64,000 nucleotides of DNA from Clostridiaceae bacterium (GCA_016285645.1 JAEERC010000069.1:1-64000), one strand, 5' to 3'; counted from the first letter of the stretch, positions 15,617 through 25,205 are shown. Notes: generated by a model not told the origin, from the letters alone. Made by a program: numbers and translations.

Positions 15617-16434
15617 GCGCAGACGGCAGAATATCCGTTCTGATGGGAATATACAACTGCGAAAAAACGCTTCCCGACGCGATTGACTCGATAATTGCCC
15701 AGACCTATGAAAACTGGGAACTTATTATGTGCGATGACTGTTCAACAGACGGCACTTACGCGGTTGCCGAAACCTACGCCGCGAAATACCCCGAAAAAAT
15801 CATTCTGCTTAAAAACGAGCAAAATTCAAAACTCGCGTTCACGCTCAACAGATGCCTCGAAACGGCAACGGGTGAATTTGTTGCCCGTATGGACGGCGAT
15901 GACAAATGCCTTCCGGAGCGCTTTGAAAAGCAGGTTGATTATCTCAGGTCGCACCCGGGCGTGTCTCTTGTGGGTACGGCTATGCAGCGCTTTTATAACG
16001 ACGGCAGCTACGGAGCGGTTGCGTTCTGCCCTGAACACCCGGACCGCTTTACTCCGCACCAAAACGGACCTTCCTTCAACCATGCTACGGTGCTCGCCTA
16101 CAAAAGCGTTTTTGACGCGCTGGGCGGATACCAGGTTCTGCCCCGCACGGTCCGCGGGCAGGACAGGGATTTGTGGTTCCGCTTTTTCAAAGCCGGATAC
16201 AAAGGCGACAATATGCCCGACGCCCTTTATCTTGTAAGGGAGGATGTCGAGGCAATCAACCGCCGCACTTTCAAAGACAGATGGATTTCTTTTCAGACAG
16301 AAATTTACGGTTACAAACTGCTTAATTATCCGCTTCACTGGTATATAATGCCGGTTATCCGCCTTTCAAAGGCGTTCGTCCCGCGCAGGCTTCAGCTGCT
16401 TTACCGCGATTATCAGACGAAAAAATCAAAATAA
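15613..16434 (+). CDS. Glycosyltransferase family 2
   Basis: A 273-residue GT-A enzyme. The nucleotide-binding start SVLMGIYNCEKTL, DDCSTDGT near residue 42 and the metal-binding RMDGDDKCLPERF (DxD equivalent) near 95 are clear, as is RGQDRDLWFRFF near 180 for the catalytic-base region. The short C-terminus has no clear TM. The start codon overlaps the tviC stop (ATGA). Donor and acceptor are unknown. Confidence 0.9.
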   Translation: MSADGRISVLMGIYNCEKTLPDAIDSIIAQTYENWELIMCDDCSTDGTYAVAETYAAKYPEKIILLKNEQNSKLAFTLNRCLETATGEFVARMDGDDKCLPERFEKQVDYLRSHPGVSLVGTAMQRFYNDGSYGAVAFCPEHPDRFTPHQNGPSFNHATVLAYKSVFDALGGYQVLPRTVRGQDRDLWFRFFKAGYKGDNMPDALYLVREDVEAINRRTFKDRWISFQTEIYGYKLLNYPLHWYIMPVIRLSKAFVPRRLQLLYRDYQTKKSK

Positions 16435-16453
16435 AACAGGGAGGAAACGGGCT

Positions 16454-17401
16454 GTGACATTTACCGCGAAACTCAAAAACCGCATAAAACAAAACGACCT
16501 TGCCCGTATCCTCATTGAGGAGCGCAAGCGCAAAAAATACGAAAAACTCGCGAAAACCGTGCCGGACAGAGAATTTATTGAGTCGCTCTATGAAAAACGG
16601 ATCGGCAGAAAGCCCGATCTCGACAATCCGCGCACCTTCACCGAAAAACTCCAGTGGCTGAAACTCAACTACCGCAATCGGGACATCCCCCTCGCCTCGG
16701 ATAAATATGAGGCGAAAAAATATATTGAACGCGCGGGCTTTCCCGACCTGCTCATACCCACGCTCGCGGTTTATGACAGCGCCGATGAAATAAGCCCTGA
16801 CGACCTGCCCGAAAAATTCATTATCAAGGCAACCCACGGCAGCGGCTGGAATTTTATATGCACGGATAAAAACAGTTTTGATTTAAAAAGAAAACGCAGA
16901 ATAATGAACTCCTGGCTTAAGCAGAATCTTTATGTTTACGGCAGGGAATGGAATTACAGAGAGCAGACCCCGCGCCTTATTGTTGAGCCGCTGATTGACG
17001 ACAAACCGCTTGTGGATTACAAATTCCTGTGTTTCAACGGCGTTTGCAGGGCGGTACAGGTCAATCACGACGAAAACGGTATCCACTATGTCGATTATTA
17101 TGATTCCGACTGGAATCTTTACCGGGATATGAGCTCGGGAACGGCGGATATTTTCGGCAAAGCTATAGATAAACCGAAAAAATTCGATAGAATGAAAGAA
17201 ATCGCTGAAAATATTTCCGGGAAATTTCCTTTTGTCCGTGTGGATTTCTACAACGTGGATGAAAAGATTTATTTCGGGGAAATGACATTTTTCCCCGGCA
17301 GCGGCTTCTGGCGCATAACCCCCGAAAAATATGATAAAATGTTCGGCGAGTGGCTGAATATTGAGGAACTGTTTAATGAGCAAAATTGTCAGAATAATTG
17401 A
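16454..17401 (+). CDS. TupA-like ATP-grasp ligase (first copy)
   Basis: A 315-residue protein of the TupA-like ATP-grasp family (PF14305). Signature blocks: TFTEKLQWLKLNYRN near residue 60, FIIKATHGSGWNFICTDK near 120 (ATP-grasp lysine and glycine-rich loop), PRLIVEPLIDDK near 177, DYKFLCFNG near 193, FPFVRVDFY near 262, and YFGEMTFFPGSG near 277 with the metal-binding Glu. TupA in Bacillus halodurans belongs to teichuronopeptide synthesis, where an amino-acid polymer is attached to uronic acid. ATP-grasp ligases form amide bonds through an acyl phosphate. Start is GTG with GGGAGG upstream. In a locus making GalNAcA it may join an amino acid to the uronic acid; this is inference. Confidence 0.88.
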   Translation: MTFTAKLKNRIKQNDLARILIEERKRKKYEKLAKTVPDREFIESLYEKRIGRKPDLDNPRTFTEKLQWLKLNYRNRDIPLASDKYEAKKYIERAGFPDLLIPTLAVYDSADEISPDDLPEKFIIKATHGSGWNFICTDKNSFDLKRKRRIMNSWLKQNLYVYGREWNYREQTPRLIVEPLIDDKPLVDYKFLCFNGVCRAVQVNHDENGIHYVDYYDSDWNLYRDMSSGTADIFGKAIDKPKKFDRMKEIAENISGKFPFVRVDFYNVDEKIYFGEMTFFPGSGFWRITPEKYDKMFGEWLNIEELFNEQNCQNN

Positions 17402-18494
17402 AAACAGAATAAACGGGCTGCCGCAGAAGTTTTATCTTTCAAAAATCAGATACGGCGAAAAGATTGCCATACGCAGAAAAAAACAGATTTTTGAAGAGAT
17501 AAAATGGAGCGATGAAAAGCGGAAACAGTTTGACGCTTTCTGGCTTAGTTCATACGGCAAAAAAATAAAGCCGTATTGGCATAAACTTTATGAAAGCGCA
17601 AACGGTGTTTATCACTTTGACTATTTCCCTGAAAACCTTTATTCAACGGAACTTGAGCCGCTTTTGAATCCTACCGAATACTGCAGGGTGTTCAGCGACA
17701 AAAATCTTACTGAAGCAATATACGGCAGTGTGGAAGAGGTGCATTTTCCCGTTACGATTCTCGCAAACTGTAACGGCTGCTTTTCGGACGGCAAGGGAAG
17801 AACGCTCAGTAGCGGTGAAGCGACAGACTTGCTTCAAAACATCGGTAAATGCGTTATCAAGCCTTCCGTTGATTCCGGCTCGGGCAAGGGCGTTATGTTC
17901 GCTGAGTTTTGCAAGGGGATTGATATTAATTCTGATAAAACCGTCGAAAGCATCTTTTCAAAATATAAAAAGGATTTTGTTGTTCAAAAAATACTGAAAA
18001 ACGCAAAAACACTTTTTGATATTTATCCAAATTCGCTTAATACATTCAGAGTGATTACATATATAGTCGATGGCAAAGTGTGTTCAGCCCCTGTATCTTT
18101 GAGAATAGGCGCAGGCGATAATAAAGTTGACAATATACATAAAGGCGGTCTTGTTGCCGGAGTAAACGGTGACGGCACTTTGAAAAAATACGCCTATCAG
18201 CTCGGGTACGGTGACAGCAAAACAAGATTCACAGCCCATCCCGACACGGGAATGGTGTTTGAAAAATATTATGTCGGCGATGTGAGAAAAATGATATCCG
18301 CCGCCGAAAAACTCCACGCCGTAACCCCGCAGCTCGGCATTATTTCGTGGGATATGACATTTGACGAAAATGATAATGTAGTTTTGATTGAGGCAAACTG
18401 CCGTGAGCAGTCGGTCTGGTTTCCGCAGATAGTAAATGAATGTCCGCTTTTCGGCGATAACACCGAATATATGATTAATCTTATCAGGCGTTAG
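17376..18494 (+). CDS. Sugar-transfer-associated ATP-grasp protein
   Basis: A 372-residue protein resembling the sugar-transfer-associated ATP-grasp family (PF14397). Visible features: CVIKPSVDSGSGKGV near residue 163 (ATP-binding lysine and loop), VVQKIL near 207, PNSLNTFRVITYI near 223, HKGGLVAGV near 260, and LGIISWDMTFDENDNVVLIE near 327, ending in EANCREQ with the metal ligands. The ATG at 17376 has GAGG upstream and overlaps the TupA-like gene by 26 bases, so the two are coupled. Two adjacent, differently built ATP-grasp ligases suggest sequential or alternative acyl additions to the glycan. The substrate is unknown. Confidence 0.85.
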   Translation: MSKIVRIIENRINGLPQKFYLSKIRYGEKIAIRRKKQIFEEIKWSDEKRKQFDAFWLSSYGKKIKPYWHKLYESANGVYHFDYFPENLYSTELEPLLNPTEYCRVFSDKNLTEAIYGSVEEVHFPVTILANCNGCFSDGKGRTLSSGEATDLLQNIGKCVIKPSVDSGSGKGVMFAEFCKGIDINSDKTVESIFSKYKKDFVVQKILKNAKTLFDIYPNSLNTFRVITYIVDGKVCSAPVSLRIGAGDNKVDNIHKGGLVAGVNGDGTLKKYAYQLGYGDSKTRFTAHPDTGMVFEKYYVGDVRKMISAAEKLHAVTPQLGIISWDMTFDENDNVVLIEANCREQSVWFPQIVNECPLFGDNTEYMINLIRR

Positions 18495-18497
18495 TTT

Positions 18498-19607
18498 ATG
18501 CAAAAAATAAAAATTCTTTTTGTTCTTGAAAATCTATCCGGCGGCGGAGCGGAAAAAGTGTTGGTCAATCTTGTGAACAATATGAGTTCCGCCCGGTTTG
18601 ACATAACCGTTATGACTTTGTTTGATGACGGCCACAACTCCCGGCTGCTCGGCGATTCCGTCAGATATATTTCCTTAAAGCGCAAAAAAATAAAAGGCAT
18701 ACGGCTTCTCACAAAATTCCTGCCAAAACGCCTTTTATACAGGTATTATATAAATGACGACAGTTACGATGTAACGGTTGCTTTTATGACCGGGGTGCCG
18801 ACCTTTGTTGTCAGCGGTTCAAAGGCGAAAAAAATCGCCTGGCTTCACGGAGAATTTTTTGAAAGCAAAAGGATTTATAACCTCGGATTAAAATCTGTTT
18901 ACAATAAGTTCGACGCAGTTGCGGGTGTTTCCGATTATGTCTGTGAAAGTTTCAGAAACGCCATTGACCCCGCGATAAATCCCGTTACCGTTTACAACAC
19001 CAACGATGTTTCAAATATTATTTCTCTTGCGGAAGAGGACTGCGTTCTGCCGTTTGAAAACGGTGCTCCGGTAATCTGTTCCGTCGGGCGCACGGTAAAG
19101 GAAAAGGGCTTTGAACGCCTTGTTGATATTGCGGTTAAGCTGCGCGGCGAAGGTACGGCTCTCAATCTGCTCATTGTCGGCGACGGCGACAGATACAAGG
19201 ATTTAGCCGCGAAGGTTAAGGAAAACGGGGCGGAGGATTATATTTATCTGTCCGGTTACGACACAAATCCGTATAAATACCTCGCGAAGTCCGATATGTT
19301 TGTCTGCTCCTCGTTCACCGAGGGACTGAGCACCGCGCTCACCGAAGCGGTTATTCTCGGTCTTCCCTGTGTTTCAACGAATGTTTCCGGTGCAAAAGAA
19401 GTGCTCGGCGAGAATAACGAATACGGCATTGTAACGGGTAAAACGGACGATGAACTTTATAACGGCATAAAAGCCCTGCTTTCGGATGAAAGTTTAAAGG
19501 AACATTACGCCGATAAGGCGGAGGAACGCTCCGCATTTTTCAACACGGAAAACACCGTAAAACAGGCGGAAGAACTGTTCAGAAAAATTTTAAAAGAGAG
19601 ATTATAA
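18498..19607 (+). CDS. Glycosyltransferase family 4
   Basis: A 369-residue GT-B enzyme. It opens ILFVLENLSGGGAEKVL, the usual donor-side loop, and has the GT4 signature SFTEGLSTALTEAVILGLP (E-x7-E) near residues 273-291, with ICSVGRTVKEKGF near 195. Three bases separate it from the ATP-grasp gene; the ribosome site is weak, so translation may depend on coupling. The specific sugar is unknown. Confidence 0.9.
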   Translation: MQKIKILFVLENLSGGGAEKVLVNLVNNMSSARFDITVMTLFDDGHNSRLLGDSVRYISLKRKKIKGIRLLTKFLPKRLLYRYYINDDSYDVTVAFMTGVPTFVVSGSKAKKIAWLHGEFFESKRIYNLGLKSVYNKFDAVAGVSDYVCESFRNAIDPAINPVTVYNTNDVSNIISLAEEDCVLPFENGAPVICSVGRTVKEKGFERLVDIAVKLRGEGTALNLLIVGDGDRYKDLAAKVKENGAEDYIYLSGYDTNPYKYLAKSDMFVCSSFTEGLSTALTEAVILGLPCVSTNVSGAKEVLGENNEYGIVTGKTDDELYNGIKALLSDESLKEHYADKAEERSAFFNTENTVKQAEELFRKILKERL

Positions 19608-20531
19608 ATGAAAAAAGGATTTATAACTATTGCGACCGGGAAAAAGCATTATCAGCAAATTGCGGCTAATCTGGTTATATCATATCGAAGGTTTTCCAAG
19701 AATCCGTTGCCATTTGCGGTAATATGTGAAGAAGAAAATGAATACACTGCTTTATTTGATGATGTTATTATTACTGATGAAGCTACACATTCTTTTATGG
19801 ACAAGTTTTTACTGCTTAAACTCTGTCCTTATGATGAAACTATTTTTATTGATGCCGACTCATTATGTTACGGTGACTTAAATATCTTTTGGCAATTGTT
19901 TGAAAACGCAACAGATTTTTCCGCATTTGGTGTAGATTCTGAGCTGAACGACAGAAGCGCCGCTTGGTATTATGTTGAAGATGTCTGGAAATATAAAAAT
20001 TATATTAAATATAAAAGCAGAATGCACGCCGGTGTCATGTTTTTCAGAAAAACCGATAAACTTTTGAAGATGTATGATGATTGTAATGATATTATTTCTA
20101 ATTTTGATAAGTTGCATTTCCACACATGCCCGACTTCGAAAGATGAGTGTGTTTTTGACATTGCAATGCCGATGAACAATATGAAAAGCGTGAAGGAAGA
20201 TTCCCGTTTGTTTGGTTGTTACAGATATTTGTCTCACAAAAAAACCGATATGTTTATGCCGGATTTTTCTTATTATCACGAAAATGTGGGATTTGTTAAA
20301 AACAGCATTTTGCTTCATTTTGGAACATTCTATACATACGGTCCGCTTTATCAATTTGATACCGAGTGCTTAAAATTATTAGAAAACAATAAAAACGGTA
20401 GATTAAGTATTGTTGATAAACTGTTATACAAATACAAAATGAAACTGTATTATCTAAAAATAAAATATGAAATAAAACGATTTTTTAAAAGAGTTATCAA
20501 TAAATTATTAAGGCAACATAAAGATATATAA
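19608..20531 (+). CDS. Putative nucleotide-sugar transferase (GT8-like, GT-A fold)
   Basis: A 307-residue protein whose start (GFITIATGKKHYQQIAANLV) and metal motif ETIFIDADSLCYGDL near residues 78-92 fit GT-A transferases of the GT8-like nucleotide-diphospho-sugar type. HAGVMFFRK near 140 matches the usual G-x-x-x-F-x-x block. The C-terminal 60 residues are very basic and could bind the membrane face. The start codon follows the previous stop directly. The gene is clearly richer in A+T than its neighbours (about one third G+C in the lines I counted), which points to separate acquisition. Family placement is moderate. Confidence 0.7.
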   Translation: MKKGFITIATGKKHYQQIAANLVISYRRFSKNPLPFAVICEEENEYTALFDDVIITDEATHSFMDKFLLLKLCPYDETIFIDADSLCYGDLNIFWQLFENATDFSAFGVDSELNDRSAAWYYVEDVWKYKNYIKYKSRMHAGVMFFRKTDKLLKMYDDCNDIISNFDKLHFHTCPTSKDECVFDIAMPMNNMKSVKEDSRLFGCYRYLSHKKTDMFMPDFSYYHENVGFVKNSILLHFGTFYTYGPLYQFDTECLKLLENNKNGRLSIVDKLLYKYKMKLYYLKIKYEIKRFFKRVINKLLRQHKDI

Positions 20532-20549
20532 AGTAAGGAGGCGGCGGCA

Positions 20550-21722
20550 TTGATATTCTGGATAATGTTAATATGGATTTTTGCCGTCACTTACCTTCTT
20601 CAGCCGAAGATCTGCCGGCGAACCCTCGCCGATGACGGCGTTTATGATTACAAGGCGACCGTCGGCTTCAGCGTTATTCTGTTTATTGTTCCGCTGTTTT
20701 TTATTGCCGTAAGAAGCGAATTCGGCGATACGGGCTCCTATATCGGCACATTCAATAACGCGCCTACGGATATGTCAATGTTCAATGATTTCATTAACAG
20801 AACAGACAAATCCTACTTTTTCTATGCTCTGTTGATGTTTTTCAAAAACTATATCAGCGACAATGCCCAGTGGTGGATAGCGGCAATAGCGATATTTCAG
20901 TCGGTGCTTGTTATTTATACCTTCCGCAAATACTCCTGCGATATGGGGCTCACGGTGTTTATGTTTATGGCTTCCGGTATTGTATGTAACTGGATGTGCA
21001 ACGGAATACGCCAGTTTTTAGCGGTCTGCGTCATCTTTGCCTGCACACAGCTGCTGATTGACAAAAAGTGGTATTTCTACATTCCCGTTGTTCTTCTGAT
21101 GATGGGCGTTCTGCCCATAACCACGCGATTCGGCTGGGCAGCTCCGCCTTGGTATCTCTGCGGCGTTCATCAGTCAACCCTCGTTATGCTGCTCGGCTGC
21201 TTTTTTATTCAGGGCAAAGCTTTCAGTAAAAGAGTGTGGATTCTCGCCGCGGTTTTCGTCGTGCTCGTAATCACAGGCGGGCTGGACGCCGTGCTTGACA
21301 CCTCAGTTGAAAACACAACCTATGTAAAGGATATGGAATATGTTGACGCAGACACCGGCACAAGCTGGTTCAGGGTTATTGTTGAGTCCGTTCCGTTTGT
21401 TATGGCCTTTGTGGCAAGAAACGAACTGAAAAAGGAGGAATTGCCGCCGATAATATCGCTTTCGGTCAACGCCTCCGTGGTTACAACGGTTCTTTATATA
21501 GCAAGCGCGTTCACCAGCGGCATTTATGTAGGCAGGCTCCCGATTTTTACCGAGATGTATAACTTCATTCTGCTTCCGTGGCTTATAAAGCACCCCTATA
21601 AAAAATACAGGCAGCAGTTTACAATAGTTATGATTCTCGGCTATCTGGTTTACTTTTATTATCAGGTCAATATTGCATGGGCAAGCTCGCCATATCAGAG
21701 TGAACTTTTGGGTGTTTATTAA
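20550..21722 (+). CDS. EpsG-family polysaccharide polymerase (Wzy-like)
   Basis: A 390-residue multi-pass membrane protein with about 10-12 hydrophobic segments. The EpsG family marker NGIRQFLAVCV near residue 150 and the later HQSTLVMLLG near 208 support the call; EpsG proteins are proposed polymerases of exopolysaccharide repeats. The start is TTG at 20550 with a perfect AAGGAGG eight bases upstream. It is the only Wzy-type candidate in the locus, so repeat units are probably polymerised outside the membrane after flipping. Confidence 0.85.
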   Translation: MIFWIMLIWIFAVTYLLQPKICRRTLADDGVYDYKATVGFSVILFIVPLFFIAVRSEFGDTGSYIGTFNNAPTDMSMFNDFINRTDKSYFFYALLMFFKNYISDNAQWWIAAIAIFQSVLVIYTFRKYSCDMGLTVFMFMASGIVCNWMCNGIRQFLAVCVIFACTQLLIDKKWYFYIPVVLLMMGVLPITTRFGWAAPPWYLCGVHQSTLVMLLGCFFIQGKAFSKRVWILAAVFVVLVITGGLDAVLDTSVENTTYVKDMEYVDADTGTSWFRVIVESVPFVMAFVARNELKKEELPPIISLSVNASVVTTVLYIASAFTSGIYVGRLPIFTEMYNFILLPWLIKHPYKKYRQQFTIVMILGYLVYFYYQVNIAWASSPYQSELLGVY

Positions 21723-21732
21723 TAAGGAAAAT

Positions 21733-22710
21733 ATGAAAATCAGTATTGTTATTCCGATTTATAATCTTGAAAACTACATATCGGCGACTCTTGACAGTGT
21801 TTTTGCGCAGACCTATACGGATATTGAAGTTATAGCCGTTGATGACGGCTCAACCGATGAAACGCCGTCAATACTTGATGCGTATGCGGAATCAGAGCCG
21901 CGCCTTAAAGTTATTCATAAACTAAATGAAGGCGTTTCAAAAGCGCGGCTTACAGGCATAAAGGCAGCCTCGGGGGAATATATCGGCTTCGTTGACGGAG
22001 ATGATAAAATCGACCCGGATATGTATGAGCGCCTGATTTTAAACGCCGTCAGATACAGAGCGGACATTTCCCACTGCGGTTACAGAAGGCTCAATCCGGA
22101 CGGCACGGTAAGCTATTATTACAACACAGGCGATGTGATTGTTCAGAATAACGAACAGGGGTTATACGATTTGCTTGAAGGCGCAAAAATAGAGCCGGGT
22201 TTATGGAATAAGATTTTCCGGGCTTCCCTTTTTTCAAATGTTACAGACAATCCCGAAATGGATTTTTCGCTGAAAAACAATGAAGATTTACTGATGAACT
22301 ATTTCCTTTTCAAATCTTCGGAAAAAAGTGTTTTTGAAGATTTCTGCCCCTATCAATATATTGTGCGCAGTAACTCTGCTTCAAAAGGGGCGGTCAGCGT
22401 AAATAAACTTTCGGACCCGATAAAAGCGGCGAAAAAAATATATTATGATATTGATAATAATCAAAAACTCAAAAAGTCAGCAGCTCGACTGTATGGAATA
22501 AAGCTTGTAAACGCGGCTGCGTACGGCGGTAAAAAAAACAGCGAGATTGCTTTCGCCATAAAATCCGCACGAAAAGAACTGAAAAGTTTTTTGCCACAGT
22601 ATATTAAAAACTCGCCGGGCAAAGTCAGCACAATCAAAACAGTTTTTGCGGCTTATTTACCCGGATTATACAGTGCAATTCATACCGTTTATCTGAGCAG
22701 GAGAAAGTAG
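21733..22710 (+). CDS. Glycosyltransferase family 2
   Basis: A 325-residue GT-A enzyme. Motifs: SIVIPIYNLENYISATLDSV at the start, AVDDGSTDE near 37 and FVDGDDKIDPDM near 88. NNEDLLMNYFLF near 185 is the catalytic ED region. The ATG at 21733 with AAGGAAA upstream is the start; an upstream in-frame codon at 21673 would overlap the polymerase gene. It resembles the WcaA/EpsJ-type transferases. Sugar specificity is unknown. Confidence 0.9.
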   Translation: MKISIVIPIYNLENYISATLDSVFAQTYTDIEVIAVDDGSTDETPSILDAYAESEPRLKVIHKLNEGVSKARLTGIKAASGEYIGFVDGDDKIDPDMYERLILNAVRYRADISHCGYRRLNPDGTVSYYYNTGDVIVQNNEQGLYDLLEGAKIEPGLWNKIFRASLFSNVTDNPEMDFSLKNNEDLLMNYFLFKSSEKSVFEDFCPYQYIVRSNSASKGAVSVNKLSDPIKAAKKIYYDIDNNQKLKKSAARLYGIKLVNAAAYGGKKNSEIAFAIKSARKELKSFLPQYIKNSPGKVSTIKTVFAAYLPGLYSAIHTVYLSRRK

Positions 22711-24171
22711 ATGCTATTTAATTCACTGGAATTTATACTGTTCTTTCCGATTGTCGCAACAGTATATTTTGTTATCCCGCATAAATACAGGTGGGCGTTC
22801 CTTCTTGCCGCAAGTTATTTTTTCTATATGAGCTGGAATCCCGCTTATGCGTTGCTCCTTCTTACATCAACCGCTGTCACATACACCGTCTCAATGCTGA
22901 TTCCCAAAAGAAAGACCGCAGGCGCAAAAAAAACACTGCTCGCATTATGTGTTACAGTAAACCTCGCAATTCTGTTTACTTTTAAATACTTTGAACTTTT
23001 TACATCCGGTTTATACTTTGTTCTTGACCGTCTGAATGTGCAGTATTCACCCGTAGGTTACTCGCTTCTGCTTCCGGTAGGGATTTCATTTTATACATTT
23101 CAGGCGCTCGGTTACGCGATTGATGTTTACAGGGGAGACATAGAGCCTCAGAGGCATTTCGGCAAATACGCTCTTTTTGTGTCTTTCTTTCCACAGCTTG
23201 TCGCCGGACCGATTGAGCGCAGTAAAAATCTTTTACCCCAATTTGATGAAGTACACAGCTTTAATTATAATAATGCCGTGAACGGTCTTAAACTGATGCT
23301 TTGGGGCTATTACAAAAAAATCGTTATAGCAGACACGGTCTGCGTTGCGGTTAACACGGTGTTCAACAATATAAAAGTATTTGACGGCTTGGCGATAATT
23401 ATTGCAACACTGTTGTTTTCAATCCAGATTTTCTGTGATTTTTCGGGTTACAGCGATATTGCAAGGGGTTGCGCTCTTGTAATGGGCTTTAAACTTATGA
23501 AAAACTTTGACCACCCGTATTTCTCGCATTCTCTAAGAGAATTCTGGAGCCGCTGGCATATTTCTCTGTCAACATGGTTTAAAGACTATTTGTATATCCC
23601 TTTGGGAGGAAACCGCAAAGGAAAGCTTCGCCGATATATTAATCTGCTTATTACTTTTCTTGTCAGCGGCCTGTGGCACGGGGCAAATATCACTTTTGTT
23701 GTCTGGGGCGCCATTCACGGCGTGTGCCAGATTATCGGCAGAATCACAAAACCGTTCAGAGACAGAATTTTCAGATTTAATTCCGAAAGCAAAGTGTATT
23801 GTGTGCGTAACGGAATCAGCGTAATCATAACATTTGTTACGGTGAGCATTGCGTGGATATTTTTCAGAGCGGATTCGGTATCGGACGCTGTTTACGCGGT
23901 AATACATCTTTTTGACTGGGGCTCACTCAGCTTCTCATATATTTTCAGCGAGTTAAAACTCATTTTCGGTACACGCGCCGAGTTTTACAGGCTTGCGGCC
24001 ACGGTTCCGCTTTTTATTGTTCTTTCGGTTTTTGACAGGTATAAATCCCTTAACGCGGCTTTTTCAAAACTGCGTTTGCCGGTAAGGGCTGTAATTTATG
24101 TCCTGTTTGTAACATATATTTTGCTTTTCGCACGCGCCGAGATGCAGGATTTTATATATTTTCAGTTTTGA
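22711..24171 (+). CDS. MBOAT-family O-acyltransferase (AlgI/DltB-like)
   Basis: A 486-residue membrane-bound O-acyltransferase with about 10-12 TM segments. Key blocks: PVGISFYTFQALGY near residue 120, FWSRWHISLSTWFKDYLYIP near 280, and SGLWHGANITFVVWGAIHG near 322, which contains the conserved catalytic His. Relatives transfer acetyl or D-alanyl groups across the membrane onto alginate, cellulose or teichoic acid. The next gene encodes an SGNH-like partner, the usual pairing. The locus has no DltA/DltC-like carrier system, so O-acetylation of the polysaccharide is the simpler guess. Confidence 0.92.
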   Translation: MLFNSLEFILFFPIVATVYFVIPHKYRWAFLLAASYFFYMSWNPAYALLLLTSTAVTYTVSMLIPKRKTAGAKKTLLALCVTVNLAILFTFKYFELFTSGLYFVLDRLNVQYSPVGYSLLLPVGISFYTFQALGYAIDVYRGDIEPQRHFGKYALFVSFFPQLVAGPIERSKNLLPQFDEVHSFNYNNAVNGLKLMLWGYYKKIVIADTVCVAVNTVFNNIKVFDGLAIIIATLLFSIQIFCDFSGYSDIARGCALVMGFKLMKNFDHPYFSHSLREFWSRWHISLSTWFKDYLYIPLGGNRKGKLRRYINLLITFLVSGLWHGANITFVVWGAIHGVCQIIGRITKPFRDRIFRFNSESKVYCVRNGISVIITFVTVSIAWIFFRADSVSDAVYAVIHLFDWGSLSFSYIFSELKLIFGTRAEFYRLAATVPLFIVLSVFDRYKSLNAAFSKLRLPVRAVIYVLFVTYILLFARAEMQDFIYFQF

Positions 24172-24184
24172 CAGGGGCTTGTTT

Positions 24185-25201
24185 GTGAAGAATAATTGTT
24201 TGAAATTTATAGTGAAATTAGCGGCACTGCTGCTGTTGGTTTGCATAGTGGTCGGAACAATCAATTTCGCGTATGTGAGGGGTTATTATTACCGGGACGT
24301 CTACGGCGAAATAGATAAAATGAAAAATGTTCCTTATAATATAACAATGGCAAATTTCGGCACAAGCCACGGTCTTTCCTGCTTCAGATACCCTGAAAAT
24401 GATAAATCAAAATTTAATTTCGCTCTTTCGGGTGAGGATATCTACCACGATTTTGCGACATTGAAACAGTTTACAAGCCATCTTGAAAAGGGATGCATAG
24501 TAGCGATACCCACTTCGTATTTTTCATTTTGTATGTCAACAGATGAGCCTTCTCAGAAAAGATATTATATTTATCTTGACCGCAAATATATCAGGGGTTT
24601 CAGCTTTGAATCGCTGATTAACGCTAAATACATTCCGGTACTGAGAAGCGGTGAATTCATAATAAAGGATTTAATTAAAGACCAGGAGCGCGACATCGGC
24701 GCCGAAATGATGGATAACTCTGCCGCCGATAAGGAATCAACCGAATCCCTTACGGAAGTTACCGGCAATATTCCCGCGCAATCCGAGAGCGGAAATTCCG
24801 ACGCGCAGTTAGTCGCCCACGCAAAAGGCAGAGCGGAAAGCTGGCGTTCGGGTTATATGGTCGCGGGCAAAATATACACCGAAAAAAACACACAACTGTT
24901 AATTGAAATGGTAAACTACTGTTACGACATGGGCTTTAAGCCGCTGCTTGTTACCACTCCGGTTTATTATGCGTTAAATGAGAGGTTTGCTGAAAACGAA
25001 ATCAACGAATGCTATTTTGAACCGATAAACCGGGTTGTTGAGGCAACAGGAGTTCCGTATCTCGATTTGTCGCATGATTCCGAGCTTTCGGCAAATCCGG
25101 ATTATTACTCCAACAGCGACCATATGAACTCCGCAGGCGCAGAAGCTTTTTTTGAAAGATATACGGAATTCTTATCTGAAATAGGTTATTCCGCAGGGTG
25201 A
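24185..25201 (+). CDS. Membrane-anchored SGNH-like protein paired with the MBOAT (AlgX/DltD-like)
   Basis: A 338-residue protein with one N-terminal membrane anchor (about residues 8-30) and an extracellular domain. FGTSHGLSCF near 57 looks like the SGNH block I serine, and SNSDHMNSAGAEAF near 310 supplies the Asp-x-x-His block. The middle (about 180-215) is a Ser/Asn/Glu-rich insert. Such proteins work with MBOAT transporters as the outer acyltransferase. The GTG at 24185 has AGGGG upstream and is preferred to a TTG at 24179. It lies 13 bases after the MBOAT gene. Confidence 0.8.
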   Translation: MKNNCLKFIVKLAALLLLVCIVVGTINFAYVRGYYYRDVYGEIDKMKNVPYNITMANFGTSHGLSCFRYPENDKSKFNFALSGEDIYHDFATLKQFTSHLEKGCIVAIPTSYFSFCMSTDEPSQKRYYIYLDRKYIRGFSFESLINAKYIPVLRSGEFIIKDLIKDQERDIGAEMMDNSAADKESTESLTEVTGNIPAQSESGNSDAQLVAHAKGRAESWRSGYMVAGKIYTEKNTQLLIEMVNYCYDMGFKPLLVTTPVYYALNERFAENEINECYFEPINRVVEATGVPYLDLSHDSELSANPDYYSNSDHMNSAGAEAFFERYTEFLSEIGYSAG

Positions 25202-25205
25202 TAAT

